Below are positions 44,830-55,409 of a DNA stretch of 64,000 nucleotides, one piece after another. The stretch is taken from the NCBI GenBank assembly GCA_021186555.1, contig JAJKFL010000012.1:20223711-20287710 (forward strand), in the 5' to 3' direction. This DNA comes from Reticulitermes speratus (lineage: Eukaryota > Arthropoda > Insecta > Blattodea > Rhinotermitidae). Numbering within the stretch: position 1 is the stretch's first letter; each line of letters opens with the position of its first letter. The position numbers and the translations under genes are program-made. The notes under the pieces are model-generated. The model searched no databases. It was given only the letters and a program-made list of their open reading frames with translations, and was not told where the DNA came from.

Positions 44830-45110
44830 ACACGGTATAAATCGGAAATTGTACAACATTTTATTAAGAAATTCTGACGGGAATAGACCACTTGGATGAC
44901 CTAAGCGGAGATGGATGGATAATATTAAAATTCATTGTAAATAAACGGAGTGGGAGGATTGGAAATGGATTTATTTACTTTAGGATAGGAACAAGTGGCG
45001 AGCTCTGGTGAACACGGTAAGGAACCTTTTGGCTCCATAAAATGCGGGGGAATTTATTGGGTAGTTGAGGGAACGTTGGAGTCTCAAGTGTGGCTCTTTT
45101 ACATGAGTTG
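44830..45110 (+). mobile_element. Non-LTR retrotransposon 3' end (family 2)
   Basis: Shows agcggagatggatggataat, ttaggataggaacaagtggc and ccataaaatgcgggggaatt, the same 3' end as 6870-7165, truncated and with stops. Confidence 0.72.
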
Positions 45111-45135
45111 AGTAGTAAAAATATTAGGAAGGGTC

Positions 45136-45570
45136 TTGTTGTATAATTGCCTCCATCTTTCTGTTGCTTACTCTCACTTAGGTCCAAATACTGTCTTCAG
45201 CACCCTGCTTTCAAAGGCTGTCAAGTACATGCGCGAAGACCAAACCCTTACTAAGACACAGGAAACAGATTTGCTTATACAGTTACAGCATTTCATGCAA
45301 GGGCGGAATAGCTTATACGGGGATAAAGGAGACAGGACGATCATCGTACGCCAGAATCTCCAATATAAATTCCAAGATAGAAAATGGAAGGAACATCCCA
45401 GTCAAAATTATAGAAATATCCAGAATTATGACCGCCGAATACAATGTGATAAGGTAGAAACCACCCGCACGAACAAAGCAGTCGGTGTTCATCAGAACAG
45501 GACGTCTAGACGTGCGTACCACGCGGCTCCGTCTAATCCATGGATCTCCAACCCGCGGCCACATTTGTAA
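45136..45570 (+). other. Unassigned open frame, 144 codons, in gene D intron
   Basis: The frame is open to TAA at 45568. Its first start-like codon is TTG, so an ATG start is not the reason it is open. The content is charged and low in Cys (VFSTLLSKAVKYMREDQTLT, IQLQHFMQGRNSLYGDKGD, then Arg/Asn/Gln-rich). Possible acceptors at 45181 and 45200 do not match the phase of gene D exon 1. It could be an exon of another gene, an alternative exon, or chance. No homolog is recognised. Confidence 0.3.
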
Positions 45571-46073
45571 ATTGTATATATTCCTATACTATAAAAATTC
45601 CACAATAATTTAGGCGGTTCGGTACAACACCTACTGTTATTTTTCCACCTGCAGCCCGCAATAACCTGTGTAGCCCTTTTGCATAAAAATGTTGGATGCC
45701 CATGGTCTAATCCAAGATAAGAAGGCATAGCTTCTGCTCTTGGGCGCTCCAGTGGTCTGCTTGTTAGTGTACTATTATAGCATTCGAAGGGCCCCGGGCA
45801 ATGTTCCCTCTGCACTGTGCGCGTGTGCGCACGCACACAATTTATGAAATCGGTGCAAATAGGAAATAAATGCGCACAAAAAATTAAAGTAAAAGAAAAA
45901 ATGATAATAATAAAAAAAACATGATTTTGAATAAAAAAACAAGTTGTACAGATTTTACTCATCTGATATTCTAACAGCAACAGCAGAGAGAGATGAGAGA
46001 GAGAGAGAGAGAGAGAGAGCTGTGTTAACGAAGTGTACTTGACTAATGTGACTGTATGATATTTCTCAACTAG

Positions 46074-46865
46074 GTATTTTTTCTTCACTCCTGCCTTATA
46101 CTTATGGTGTCTGCTACGGGCGACGACAAGTTCCTGGACACTAAGGCGGAGAAGAAGACAACCAAGCGCGGTGTTTCTGGCCTTGGATTCGGCGGATTCG
46201 GAGGTGGGGTTCCTGGATTCGGAGGTGGGGTTCCTGGATTCGGAGGTGGGGTTCCTGGATTCGGAGGTGGAGTTAATGGATTCGGAGGTGGATTCCCTGG
46301 ATTAAATTTCGGTGGCGCCTCTAACTTTGGTCTCAACGGAGCTCCGTCCTTCCCTGCATATTTCGAGCAACCTGTAGTCTTTGCAGCTCCGCCTGCTACC
46401 TTCACTAACCACGCAGCAGTGTCCGCAGCTCTCGCTGCCAAAACCTACGTTGCTAAACACCAAGCCCAGACCCTCGCTAACAGAGCCGCCGCCAACGCTG
46501 CAGAAGTCGCCGCAGCTGTTGCTGCAGCCAAAGAAGCTACCGCAGCTGCTGCCGTAGCTAGGGAAAATGTCCAGGCAGCTAAGGACGCAGTTGTGGCGCA
46601 GCAACGCATTGCAGCAGCCAAGGAGGCAGCTGCAGCTGCGGCCATACAGCGGTCTGAAGCTGCAGTGAACGCTGCAGCTGCTATAGAGAAATCGGAGGCT
46701 GCTGCAGCTGCAGCTGCAGCAATCCAGCAGTCGGCGGTTGCAGCCAAAGCAGCAGTCGCTTCTGCGCAGGCGACCAAGACAGCAGCTTCTGGCCTCTCTT
46801 ACGGACCGCCTGGCGGCCAGTACGTCGCCACCAACAAGGCAGTGGAATACGGACCATGGGGCTGA
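46074..46865 (+). CDS. Gene D exon 2: secreted GFGGGVP-repeat, Ala-rich protein
   Basis: One exon of 263 residues to TGA, opening after the acceptor tctcaactag. The apparent ATG at 46104 is an internal Met: codons before it (VFFLHSCLIL) complete the signal peptide started in exon 1. Total length is 268. Order: signal peptide 1-19; a basic linker (DTKAEKKTTKR) that could be a furin-type site; Gly-rich repeats GFGGGVP x3 and variants, coded by 21-bp near-identical DNA repeats at about 46195-46280; then a Gly/Pro/Phe linker. Next come about 130 residues, roughly half Ala with regularly spaced Lys/Glu/Gln and no Pro or Gly (AAAKEATAAAAVARENVQ), very likely one long alpha-helix or coiled coil. It ends YGPPGGQYV ... 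EYGPWG. Only one Cys is seen (in the signal peptide). It resembles fibrous structural proteins of insect cuticle, silk or egg case in composition, without a named family. Poly(A) candidate ATTAAA at 47114. Confidence 0.8.
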   Translation, partial: VFFLHSCLILMVSATGDDKFLDTKAEKKTTKRGVSGLGFGGFGGGVPGFGGGVPGFGGGVPGFGGGVNGFGGGFPGLNFGGASNFGLNGAPSFPAYFEQPVVFAAPPATFTNHAAVSAALAAKTYVAKHQAQTLANRAAANAAEVAAAVAAAKEATAAAAVARENVQAAKDAVVAQQRIAAAKEAAAAAAIQRSEAAVNAAAAIEKSEAAAAAAAAIQQSAVAAKAAVASAQATKTAASGLSYGPPGGQYVATNKAVEYGPWG

Positions 46866-47569
46866 TGACGTCAAGCCATTCACATAGGTTAGGCATGTGG
46901 CAAACTTCAACAGATTCTCAAGATGATGTGTCTGTGTACTCAGTACTGTGCCCTGTATTGGGTTTTGGTGGAGCAATGGCAAATCTTCCTTTTCGTTTAC
47001 AGGACGATTTATTAATGTCATAAAACATATGTCCTTCTCTGTCTTTGCTATGACACATGTAAGATATGTGCGAAGATGTACAAATGTATCCTTGTTCATC
47101 GGATGCAGTAAACATTAAAACAGTGGAATAGTGACTTTTTTTAACCGAGCACTTTCAACACTTTCCTTCGAGAATGCATATATCGTACAGTCATCCTTTA
47201 AGAATAAGCTGATCAGCTGCCATGTTTCATGCGTTTCATATTTTCGGCGATCTAAGATTTGTTATTCCTGCCTGCTGCAGTAATATTGCTGTACTGCTGA
47301 CCATTTGCTTTACGCCTTTTTTTACTTGAAATTTCCTTGCCAATTTATACCACTTCTTAATTTGCGTTCTTTTGTTTTCAGTTTAACGCCCTTTGACTGG
47401 TTGTGTTCTATTACTCCAAGCCCTTATTTCTAGTGGGACTATCATTTTTTATTTACGCCCATTTTTTCAGGCACGCAAATATGGGGTAAAATAAGGAAAA
47501 GTTTTAAATGTAGACAACTGTGACAGTTGGTGCTAATCAAATCAAAATAAGAAAGAAATTTTGAGATTA

Positions 47570-47730
47570 AAGTCTTCTAGCATGTGACACTATGTATATT
47601 AGTATGAGTGAATATAAACGTTTTCAGAGGGGAAGAGTCTTCCACCCTGAAGGTGGCTGCAACAGGTTCTTCCGAGGCCTTAGTGCCAATGTAACGAATT
47701 ATACAGAGTCGCTCCTAGAAGACAGCAATT
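47570..47730. mobile_element. Decayed foldback of the hammerhead-like family
   Basis: Ends tctagcatgtgacactatgt and gagtcgctcctagaagac resemble other members, and the centre has caccctgaaggtggctgc. No intact core remains. Confidence 0.35.
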
Positions 47731-49039
47731 CTAATATTCACTGCCGTTAGCATCTGCATTTATACTCGTCCTTTAAATGAAAGAGACTACGTTCATGTCC
47801 TTAGAGAACAAACGGCAGAATTATTGTTTTGGATATGTGAATCTTTTCGTTTGGGTAAGTGAATGGGCTGATAACAGTTTTGAAAGTGAACAATTACAAA
47901 CAATTCCAGAATTTATTAGTTTCTGAATTTTATTTTGAACCAAATTTATATTTTTTTTTGCATTTCCGAAATAATGGTCATTTTAAACTTTCTCATTACA
48001 TGTGATTGTATTTTGACTTTGTTATTGAGTTAGAATTTGTGTATACTTACTTATTTAAAAAGTTCATTAATTAATATTTTTACTTCTTTTTCGCGACAGT
48101 TTCTCAACGAATATCCCACATAGTTTCAAAAGGAAACGCTATCGTGAAAGATCAATTAGCGCAGACAATGGAAGGGTGTGATTATGATCCATTTTAAGTT
48201 AGGCCTTCTATTCTAGAATTTGCGTAGGTACAGTTCCCGGGCTCTGAGCCAAACTCAGTACCCTCGAAAAATAAAAATTAATACAAACCACTAGCATACA
48301 ATTCCATTAATGTATTACTTCTTTAGTTTTTATGTTAATTTGAATGCTTTCAAAATTTTTGCATTCACTGCTTGTCAGTATTTGCAGTAAACAGATAAAT
48401 AAGAAACATTACGAAGAATACATTAGGAAAATAATATTATTATGTAATATTTCATAAAAGCCCCGCAACTGTTGCAAAAGTTAGGGATATGTTTATGAAG
48501 GTATTAGGAAGACTATTTTCCGTTACAAAATGAGAAATGTTATGCTGAGCATATTCACGTGTTTCCTCCTATCAGGCTGCATATTCAAAACGTTCTTATC
48601 ATAAGTAATGATACCGCAAAACAGTCAGCTATGCAGGACGTAACGGCATAAGTGATGAACCTTTCCGCCTCAACTCTCATTATATGCGACCTGCAACTTT
48701 AAATTTAATGTGTGGCTGTTTACTTGTGCAATAAATATATCAGTTCAAGCTGTAAACTGGTTCAGTGTTACTGTGTGGCCGGTAGAAAGCGAGGATTTTG
48801 CTGGGAATTTTTCAAATTGGATTTCCCTTGAGGGAAAGTAATAAAACTTCTGTCACCACCGAATTTCTTTCTCTTCTTCCTTTCTTCAAATTTACGGGCT
48901 GGGCTTACAGGTCCTTTCGCTCCACGTAAAATGTTGACACTACCGTGACATTCTCGGTTTCCCTACGACTTTTCCACCTCCGTTTGACGTACTTTTAGAC
49001 AATCTTTCATTAGGCCCAATTTCTTGTACTCAAGTGCGG

Positions 49040-49335
49040 ACGTTCCAGCTATTGATCATAGGGACGCTACAGCTGCTGACCTAGGGACAATCGATTTACT
49101 GATAATAAGAATGCTACAGCTGCTGACCGTAGGGACACTACAACTGCTGACCGTAGGGATGGTCCAGTTACTGATAATAAGAATGCTACAGCTGCTGATC
49201 GTAGGGACGCTACAGCTGCTGACGTGAGGGTTGGTCCATTTACTGATAATAAGAATATTACAGCTGCTGACCATGGGGATAGTCGATTTACTGATAGTAA
49301 GCGTTCTACAATTACCGATCTTAGGTACGCTACAG
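49040..49335. repeat. 24-bp tandem repeat, about 12 units
   Basis: Units such as gctacagctgctgaccgtag are in 24-bp phase, alternating with a second unit type (ggtccagttactgataataa). Because 24 is a multiple of three, several frames are open. The most protein-like plus reading is an 8-residue repeat (TAADRRDA, VTDNKNAT), broken by a single-base loss near 49085. It may be a coding relic or only a minisatellite. Confidence 0.75.
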
Positions 49336-49694
49336 CAAATGGCTGTACCCGTAGTAAGGGCATTTCTGTTCGTATTCTATATTTATCATAGTCATTGCCC
49401 ATATTTCTTATCCATAAAACAGCAAAGTAGTAAGCATTATTTTATAAATCTTTTTTCTCTATCTTTTATTACTTTGTTTGAGGTTTCTTCGTCGACTTCT
49501 ACTTACACTTTCGAACTTGCTTACTTGTTTCTCCAGATCCGTATTGTTCGGACGTAAAGGTGGTGTACATCACGGGATTGAAGCTTCGTCTATTCTAGTA
49601 TCTTTCCTTATCATTTTAGGTGAAGTACTTTCAATCCCATAAACTCATTTTTGTTTATAAATTAATTTATATTTCTTACCGGTAAGAGCAGGCA

Positions 49695-49880
49695 TTTGTT
49701 TGTTCACTGCCTCGTCTAGAACTGCTTTGGGACCCACACAGTCTCCAATCTATTAAGTGCAAGCAGTTATTTAACCAACGGTAAAACGGCTGCAGCTTGA
49801 GTCTAAACACTTACCTCCTCCTAGTGCAGTGGTTAAAAATGCGCGGAGAAATACTTTCACCTCTCCATGCATCTTAATTT
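49695..49880 (+). mobile_element. SINE-A copy, degraded
   Basis: Shows cctcgtctagaactgctttg, gggacccacacagtctcc, cttacctcctcctagtgcag and gcggagaaatactttcacct, diverged body without a head. Confidence 0.6.
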
Positions 49881-50289
49881 CATCGTTCTGTAATAAGCAC
49901 TAGAACAATTATATCTTAGTCCACTGACGCTTTATTCATCATAGAAGTTTCTCTGGTCCTGCTGTGCAACTCTACTGGAACACTTAAACTTTCTATATTT
50001 CTTTTATACAAATACGACATTAAATTCCGAACAGAACTCATGAATCTTCCTTTCTTATGGCACTGCTTCCAGTCATACAAACCACACTCTCTTTACGTCA
50101 CATGCGAATATATAAGTTTATAGTCCAAAAATAAAATTCAGTTTAGCTGAAGAGTTAGCTTGCTGGGCTTATGGTAGCTGGTTAGAGAATCAGATCCTAC
50201 TGTAATCGCGATTGTCTTTATATGTTGGTTGCAATTATAAATTTATTACAGATTATTATTATTATTATTATTATTATCATTATTATTAT

Positions 50290-50700
50290 CATTATTTTCA
50301 TGGGAGTGGAGAAGGTTGCATAATGAGGAGCTTTATAATCTGTACTCCTCACCAAATATTATTCGGGTGATCAAATCAAGAAGAATGAGATGGGCGGGGC
50401 ATGTGCCACGTATGGGGGACAGGAAAGGTGAAAAAAGGGTGTGGTGGGGGATCTGGTGGAAAGAGACCGCTTGGAAGATCTCAGCGTAGATGGGAGGCTA
50501 ATATTAAATTGGATCTTTAAGAAGTGGGATGGGAGGTATGGACTAGATTGCTCTGTTTCAGGAGAGGGAAACTTGGCCGGTGCTTGCGAATGCAGTAATG
50601 AAACTTTGGGTTTCATAAAATGCTGGGAATTTCTTGACTAGCTGAGGACCTGTTAGCTCGTTAGGAAGGACTCTGCTCCATGGAGTTATTATTTATTATT
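50290..50700 (+). mobile_element. Non-LTR retrotransposon 3' end (family 2), longest copy
   Basis: Plus translation of 50320-50420 reads like the RT C-terminal NLYSSPNIIRVIKSRRMRWA and GHVPRMGDRKGEKR. It is followed by the family 2 end (gcgtagatgggaggctaata, ataaaatgctgggaatttct) and a (ttatta)n tail. Confidence 0.8.
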
Positions 50701-51299
50701 ATTTATTATTATTATGGGGAAAAATATAGCTGATCTAGCATCTCAAATGTCACAATATTTATCTGGAAATATTTCGCACCGTCGTCATATTTGTAATTAA
50801 AAGCTGTTACAAGTATAAATGTACGTATATTAATTATCTATTTCATAAAATTTCAATGCCCCTTGATACAGTGCTTCAATAATTGTCGCTGTCGCACTTA
50901 AATCTCAGTGATTTGTTTACAGGGCGGCCATGTTGTTTCTTGTAATCCATGCTCCATGAAATCTGTAGACTTACAGCCAATTAAAGAACAACTCTGTAAT
51001 AAATATTAATAGCTATGAGAGACATCACACTGCAACAACGTAACAAAGAAACAGGAGCACAAAGCGGTGATATGAGGAAGAGGATTGAACAGAACCTCAT
51101 TGCAGTTGCCACATTCTGTGAAATGCTGTTTTTTGTAGAAATGTACGTATTTCAACATGCGTATGTTCAATGTGTATCTGAATAGTTAATTCTAAATGTT
51201 TGTAACCTTTGAACAACATAGATTATGTGCTTTCAAAGAAAATATACTTTTTTGAAACCGACCACTGAGCAATTTAAATACTCAAAAAATTATTTTACA

Positions 51300-51465
51300 A
51301 GATTGAGAGTTTTAGCGCCGTGTAGTTTGGTAGATGGGTACGCAAAATTATAGCTGTGTGAGATTTCAGGTTTTCCCGGCGATGTGTATGAAAGGCACTG
51401 TCTTCTTGGATGTAACACCATGTCGACAAGAAACTACACGGCGTCACATTCCAGAAGACCGTGAT
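51300..51465. mobile_element. Foldback-like element, related ends
   Basis: Left gccgtgtagtttggtagatg and right aaactacacggcgtcacatt are inverted. The right end matches the outer ends of the hammerhead-like foldbacks (cacattccagaagaccgtga), but no core is seen inside. Confidence 0.45.
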
Positions 51466-52204
51466 CTTGATACTCGGCGCTGTGGTAGCCTCAAACACCA
51501 CAGACTTGCCTTGGGTCTTCATTGATATGCAAAATCTATATGCATGATGTCAGCTTGTTTTGTTTATATCTTACGGCTTGTAAATATAAATGAACCTTGA
51601 AGAAAGCGAATCGCGCTGACCAATGACCTTACACGGTTGATCTTCGGAGCAGCTGGACACACCATTCATACAAAATGTAGCAGTCTTCTTTTCGTTTCAC
51701 TTCTCGGCTTCTTGCGAAGATTAACGGCGTCGTAAAGGGGAAAGTGTGGGTGACATTCAACAAATGGAGAAAGTGCATGGCGGCAAAACACGAGAACGCG
51801 TTTTAATTCATATGGGCAGGATGACTATAGGGGAATTTGAATCGCCAGTTTCTCCAGAAGACCGGAACTTGAGAAACCCTGTTCCAGATGTAACTTGCTT
51901 CATTTTAAACACGCCCTTCCGCATGTCTTTTGGCGATCAGGTCAGAAGCTAACAAGAAGAAAGTGGTCTAACAGATCAAAAACAGGTTTTTGGCATAAAC
52001 AGAAATGTAGCAACAAAGTTGTCAAAGTGTGTGTCACGGGGCGGGCTGTTTAATGTGTATTCGGGAAGCGGTCAGCTCTGATTTCATCCCGTAACCCGTC
52101 CGACCTTAGTCTTTCCATGACACTGCCGACATAACACCTTATATAAGCCATAACAGCTTCCCTTGCAATCCAATTTCATATAACACTATCGCCCTCTTAT
52201 TATT

Positions 52205-52465
52205 CTTTTTCAATGGCTCGACAGCCCCCTGAGGGCCTAGGCCGCCTCAGTTTTCGAGGCTTCACGATCACACTCAATTAGACACACCACAGTCGGTAGG
52301 ACTCCTCTGGACGAGGGACCAGCCCGTCGCAGAGACCTCTACCTGACAACACACAACACTCACAAGAGACAGATATCCATGCCCCCGGTGTGATTCGAAC
52401 CCACAATCCCAGTAAGGGAGCGGCCGAAGACCCACGCCTTAGACCGCACGGCCACTGGGATCATC
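52205..52465 (-). mobile_element. SINE-C copy
   Basis: Shows ctgagggcctaggccgcctc, ggtaggactcctctggacga, the box-B complement gtgattcgaacccacaatcc and the head complement gcacggccactgggatc. Confidence 0.85.
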
Positions 52466-53044
52466 GCCGTCTTATACCATTCGATAATATATAACCGTTG
52501 AAGTTTACGGCGTCGTTAAACAACGTACACTAATTTCGGCCCTCCACTGAATGTCGTTTGCATGACTACGTAAAAAATAAATGCAAAATGTGTAGAGCCT
52601 GTATAGACGACCTTCACCACAATTCATCTCCGAAAGTCTTCAGCCATTTTGCGATTAAACTGGGCACAGCAAATCCACGTCAAATGTTTTTCGTCCGAGT
52701 TCAGTTACAGTCCGCTTTTGGTCAATAAGAACAGACCTTTCAAACATTGCTAACGTAAAATTACATACCTACTCTGAAAATGGAGGCAGCAGCTTTCTTC
52801 TGAGCGCTCATATCTGTCTAGCAAATTACATGAGGCCGCATAACAAATAACTGAATATTTTATAAATCATGTCTACGAATACTCTTCTACAATAATAACT
52901 GGTGCATAAAATAGTATATAGAGATTATTAAAGTATAGGTCTATCTTTGGATCATTCTTTTATACGGTAACTAAATAAGGAATACTATCAGAAATAGTCC
53001 TTGAGAAGGCAGTAGATTCTCCGATAGTCAGAAATTCCTGACAT

Positions 53045-53480
53045 TTGATGATAACAGAAACTTCATTGCCGTGTTCATAAGAGACCGCCATTGGTCCCCA
53101 TCCTGAGCCGGATGAATATAGTCCACACTGGAGTTTAATATTATCTTACCATCTGTGCTTCGGTTTTCCAACTGGACAATTTCCTTCATGTTGCGCCACC
53201 GAAACCCTGTATGAATTTCTATTTTCTCTCATGTCTGACACATGCCCAATTCACTTCATTCTTCTTAATATGATCACATTAATAATAATTAGTGAATATG
53301 ACAAATCATAAACCTCCTCATTATGCAACTTTCTTCAGCCTCGTGTTGCATCCTCTCTCTTAGGTCGAAGTACTCTCCTCAGCATGCCATTCTCTAACGC
53401 TCGCAATGCATGACCTTCCCTTAGTGTGAAAGACCAAGCGTGATACTTATACAAAACAATGGATAAAATTATATTTTTTT
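53045..53480 (-). mobile_element. Non-LTR retrotransposon remnant (family 2), minus strand
   Basis: Minus reading of 53460-53300 resembles RT C-terminal sequence (LYKYHAWSFTLREGHALRAF, ENGMLRRVLRPKRE, RKLHNEEV). After frame breaks, 53290-53050 continues with MKWIGHVSDMRENRNSYRV. It covers more of the RT C-terminus than the other copies. Confidence 0.72.
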
Positions 53481-53589
53481 ACATCTTAATCCTTAGTCTC
53501 AATATTTAAGACGTACGTTTTGTTCATAGCACACAGAGAGACAAACGATTCTGAACTGACTTTAGCAAGCATTTCTCTCTTTTTTCTTA

Positions 53590-53835
53590 ATGGCCCGACA
53601 GCCCTAGTGGGCCTAGGCCTCCCATTGTCGAGGTTTCGGGATCACACTCAGACACACCATAATCGGTAGGACTCCTCTGGACAAGTGATCGGCCTGTCGC
53701 AGAACCTCTACCTGACAAGACACACCACTCACAAGAGACAGACATTCATGCCGGCGGCGGGTTTCGAACCCGCAATCCCAGCAAGCGAGCGGCCTTAGAC
53801 CCACGCCTTAGACCACGCGGTCGCCGGAATCAGCT
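53590..53835 (-). mobile_element. SINE-C copy
   Basis: Shows aatggcccgacagccctagt, ggtaggactcctctggacaa, the box-B complement gggtttcgaacccgcaatc and gaccacgcggtcgccgga at the head. Confidence 0.85.
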
Positions 53836-53859
53836 TTTAGCAATATTCCCCCAACTTAA

Positions 53860-54075
53860 ATTCGTTATTGACTTAATCCTTCCGGCCGCAGTATGGCCCT
53901 ATGTTCGGCTCAGCCTCTAACAGAAATGAGTATCAGGGATATGTCCTGGGGGTAAAGGAGGCTGGTGCTTAGGGCTCACAACCTTACCACCTTCATGTGC
54001 CGCTTGTCTAGAAATTCTGGGAGTCTTAACTTCCTGGAGCCGTAAGGGCCTCTAATATGATAGCTTTACCTTAAA
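53860..54075 (+). mobile_element. SINE-B copy, 5'-truncated
   Basis: It starts at the body (acttaatccttccggccgca) and runs through ctaacagaaatgagtatcag and gtgccgcttgtctagaaatt to a tail with gatagctttacctt. It directly abuts the SINE-C at 53590-53835. Confidence 0.78.
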
Positions 54076-54344
54076 TCCATTCTTAACATCTCCATGAATA
54101 CAATGTTGGTTTGTTAATATCTTCGAGAAACACGTGAACTTTGCCACAGTTTCGAAAGGTTTATTGACCACTTTGTAGTATGATGCTTCTCAGTCACGAT
54201 ATAGATTATATCTAATGAAATAATGTATAATACGAGCAGTTAGTTACTCAGTCTACAGACTGTGATAGGCATATCTGCGATGTGATTACTTTCGCACAGA
54301 ATTCATTTCTGTCGTGAGCGAATGAGCATTATCGCGAACGCCTA

Positions 54345-54530
54345 AGTAATGCCATGGAGGGTTTATCATGTCTGAGGCAGTTAGTCGCTGGCCTGCCATC
54401 GCAGAGGCCCCGGTTTAATTCCGTCCTTGTGTAATTTGTGCTGGAAAGAGTAGCACTGGGACAGGTTTTTTCAAAGGTACTTCGACTTTCCCCTGCCAAT
54501 GTCACTCCACCATTGATCCATACGCATTCA
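54345..54530 (+). mobile_element. SINE-D copy, truncated and diverged
   Basis: Shows ctgaggcagttagtcgctgg, cagaggccccggtttaattc and actgggacaggttttttcaa, and stops near the middle of the family. Confidence 0.7.
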
Positions 54531-54649
54531 ATCACCTGTCGTCGTCGCTGTGTGAACTTAGCAAGTGATAACATCTTTAAATTACACAAAAAATACTACT
54601 GAGTAAGAGTCCTTTATTAGATGCTAACAGCTGATCATCTAGTCAAGAA

Positions 54650-54900
54650 TTTTACACCTGTTATGGAAGTCGGGTATTCATTACCATGTTCACAACAGAG
54701 CGCAATTTGTCTCTTTTCTGAGATAAATAAACCCATTTCACAATTTTCCACCTAATTTCTTTAGGATCCTTTTTAATAGTATTTTTCCATGTAAGATAAG
54801 ATCTTCCAAGTGAAGTCTTTCCTTCAGGATCTCCTGCCGAAACGCTGGTATACAATTGCAAAATATTATTCTACCAGACAAAATTTCGCAAAGTCCATCA
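54650..54900 (-). mobile_element. Non-LTR retrotransposon 3' end (family 2), minus strand
   Basis: The minus frame 54861-54661 reads DPEGKTSLGRSYLTWKNTIK, KKDPKEIRWK, then LSQKRDKLRSVVNMVMNTRL, the same C-terminal pattern as 6930-7080. Confidence 0.72.
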
Positions 54901-55409
54901 AGGATTCTAATTATAAAACAGGACAGGAAATATAGATCGTCACGCACTGAAATCAGAAAACGTGTGTTATAAAATGCATTTGTTCTCCAGCGTGTGTGAA
55001 CGTGACTACACTATTAACTTCGCTGTATTCCCTTCACTTGTAGCATAAGCACTGAATTCCTTACAGTGAAAATGAACGCATGTTACTGTCAGTAGAGCCG
55101 ACAACTTGCCCCACAGCATTCACCGGAACGGCATCTCCCAACACATCCATGTAGTTTTTATTGGTCGCATTTCTTTTGCGTAATTACAAGCTCTTTTTTC
55201 CTTTCCTGTTAAAATTATTGTAATGGTTCACTGGATATTTATACGTGAATGTAACTTCTATAACATGATAGCTCAGTCTGTATAGTGACTTGGTACAGGT
55301 GGACGAATAATGTAATGCGATTTCGATTCCAGAAAGAAGCAGATTTTCTTGTCTAGCACATGTCTATGTTATTGTTATTTTATCTGCACCAGCATCATGA
55401 CTGTGATGA

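Larger units (their letters stand above)
43915..46073 (+). other. Gene D intron 1
   Basis: It contains a composite of SINE-A (44245-44340) and SINE-B (44345-44640) fragments, a non-LTR 3' end (44830-45110), an unassigned open frame (45136-45570), and a (ga)n run near 45983-46018 just before the acceptor tctcaactag. Confidence 0.65.

Noticed and set aside
46302..47099. 265-codon minus-strand frame opposite gene D
   Set aside because: It is a shadow of the Ala/Gly-rich GC-rich coding exon; it is Cys/Ser-rich nonsense without promoter or splice support.
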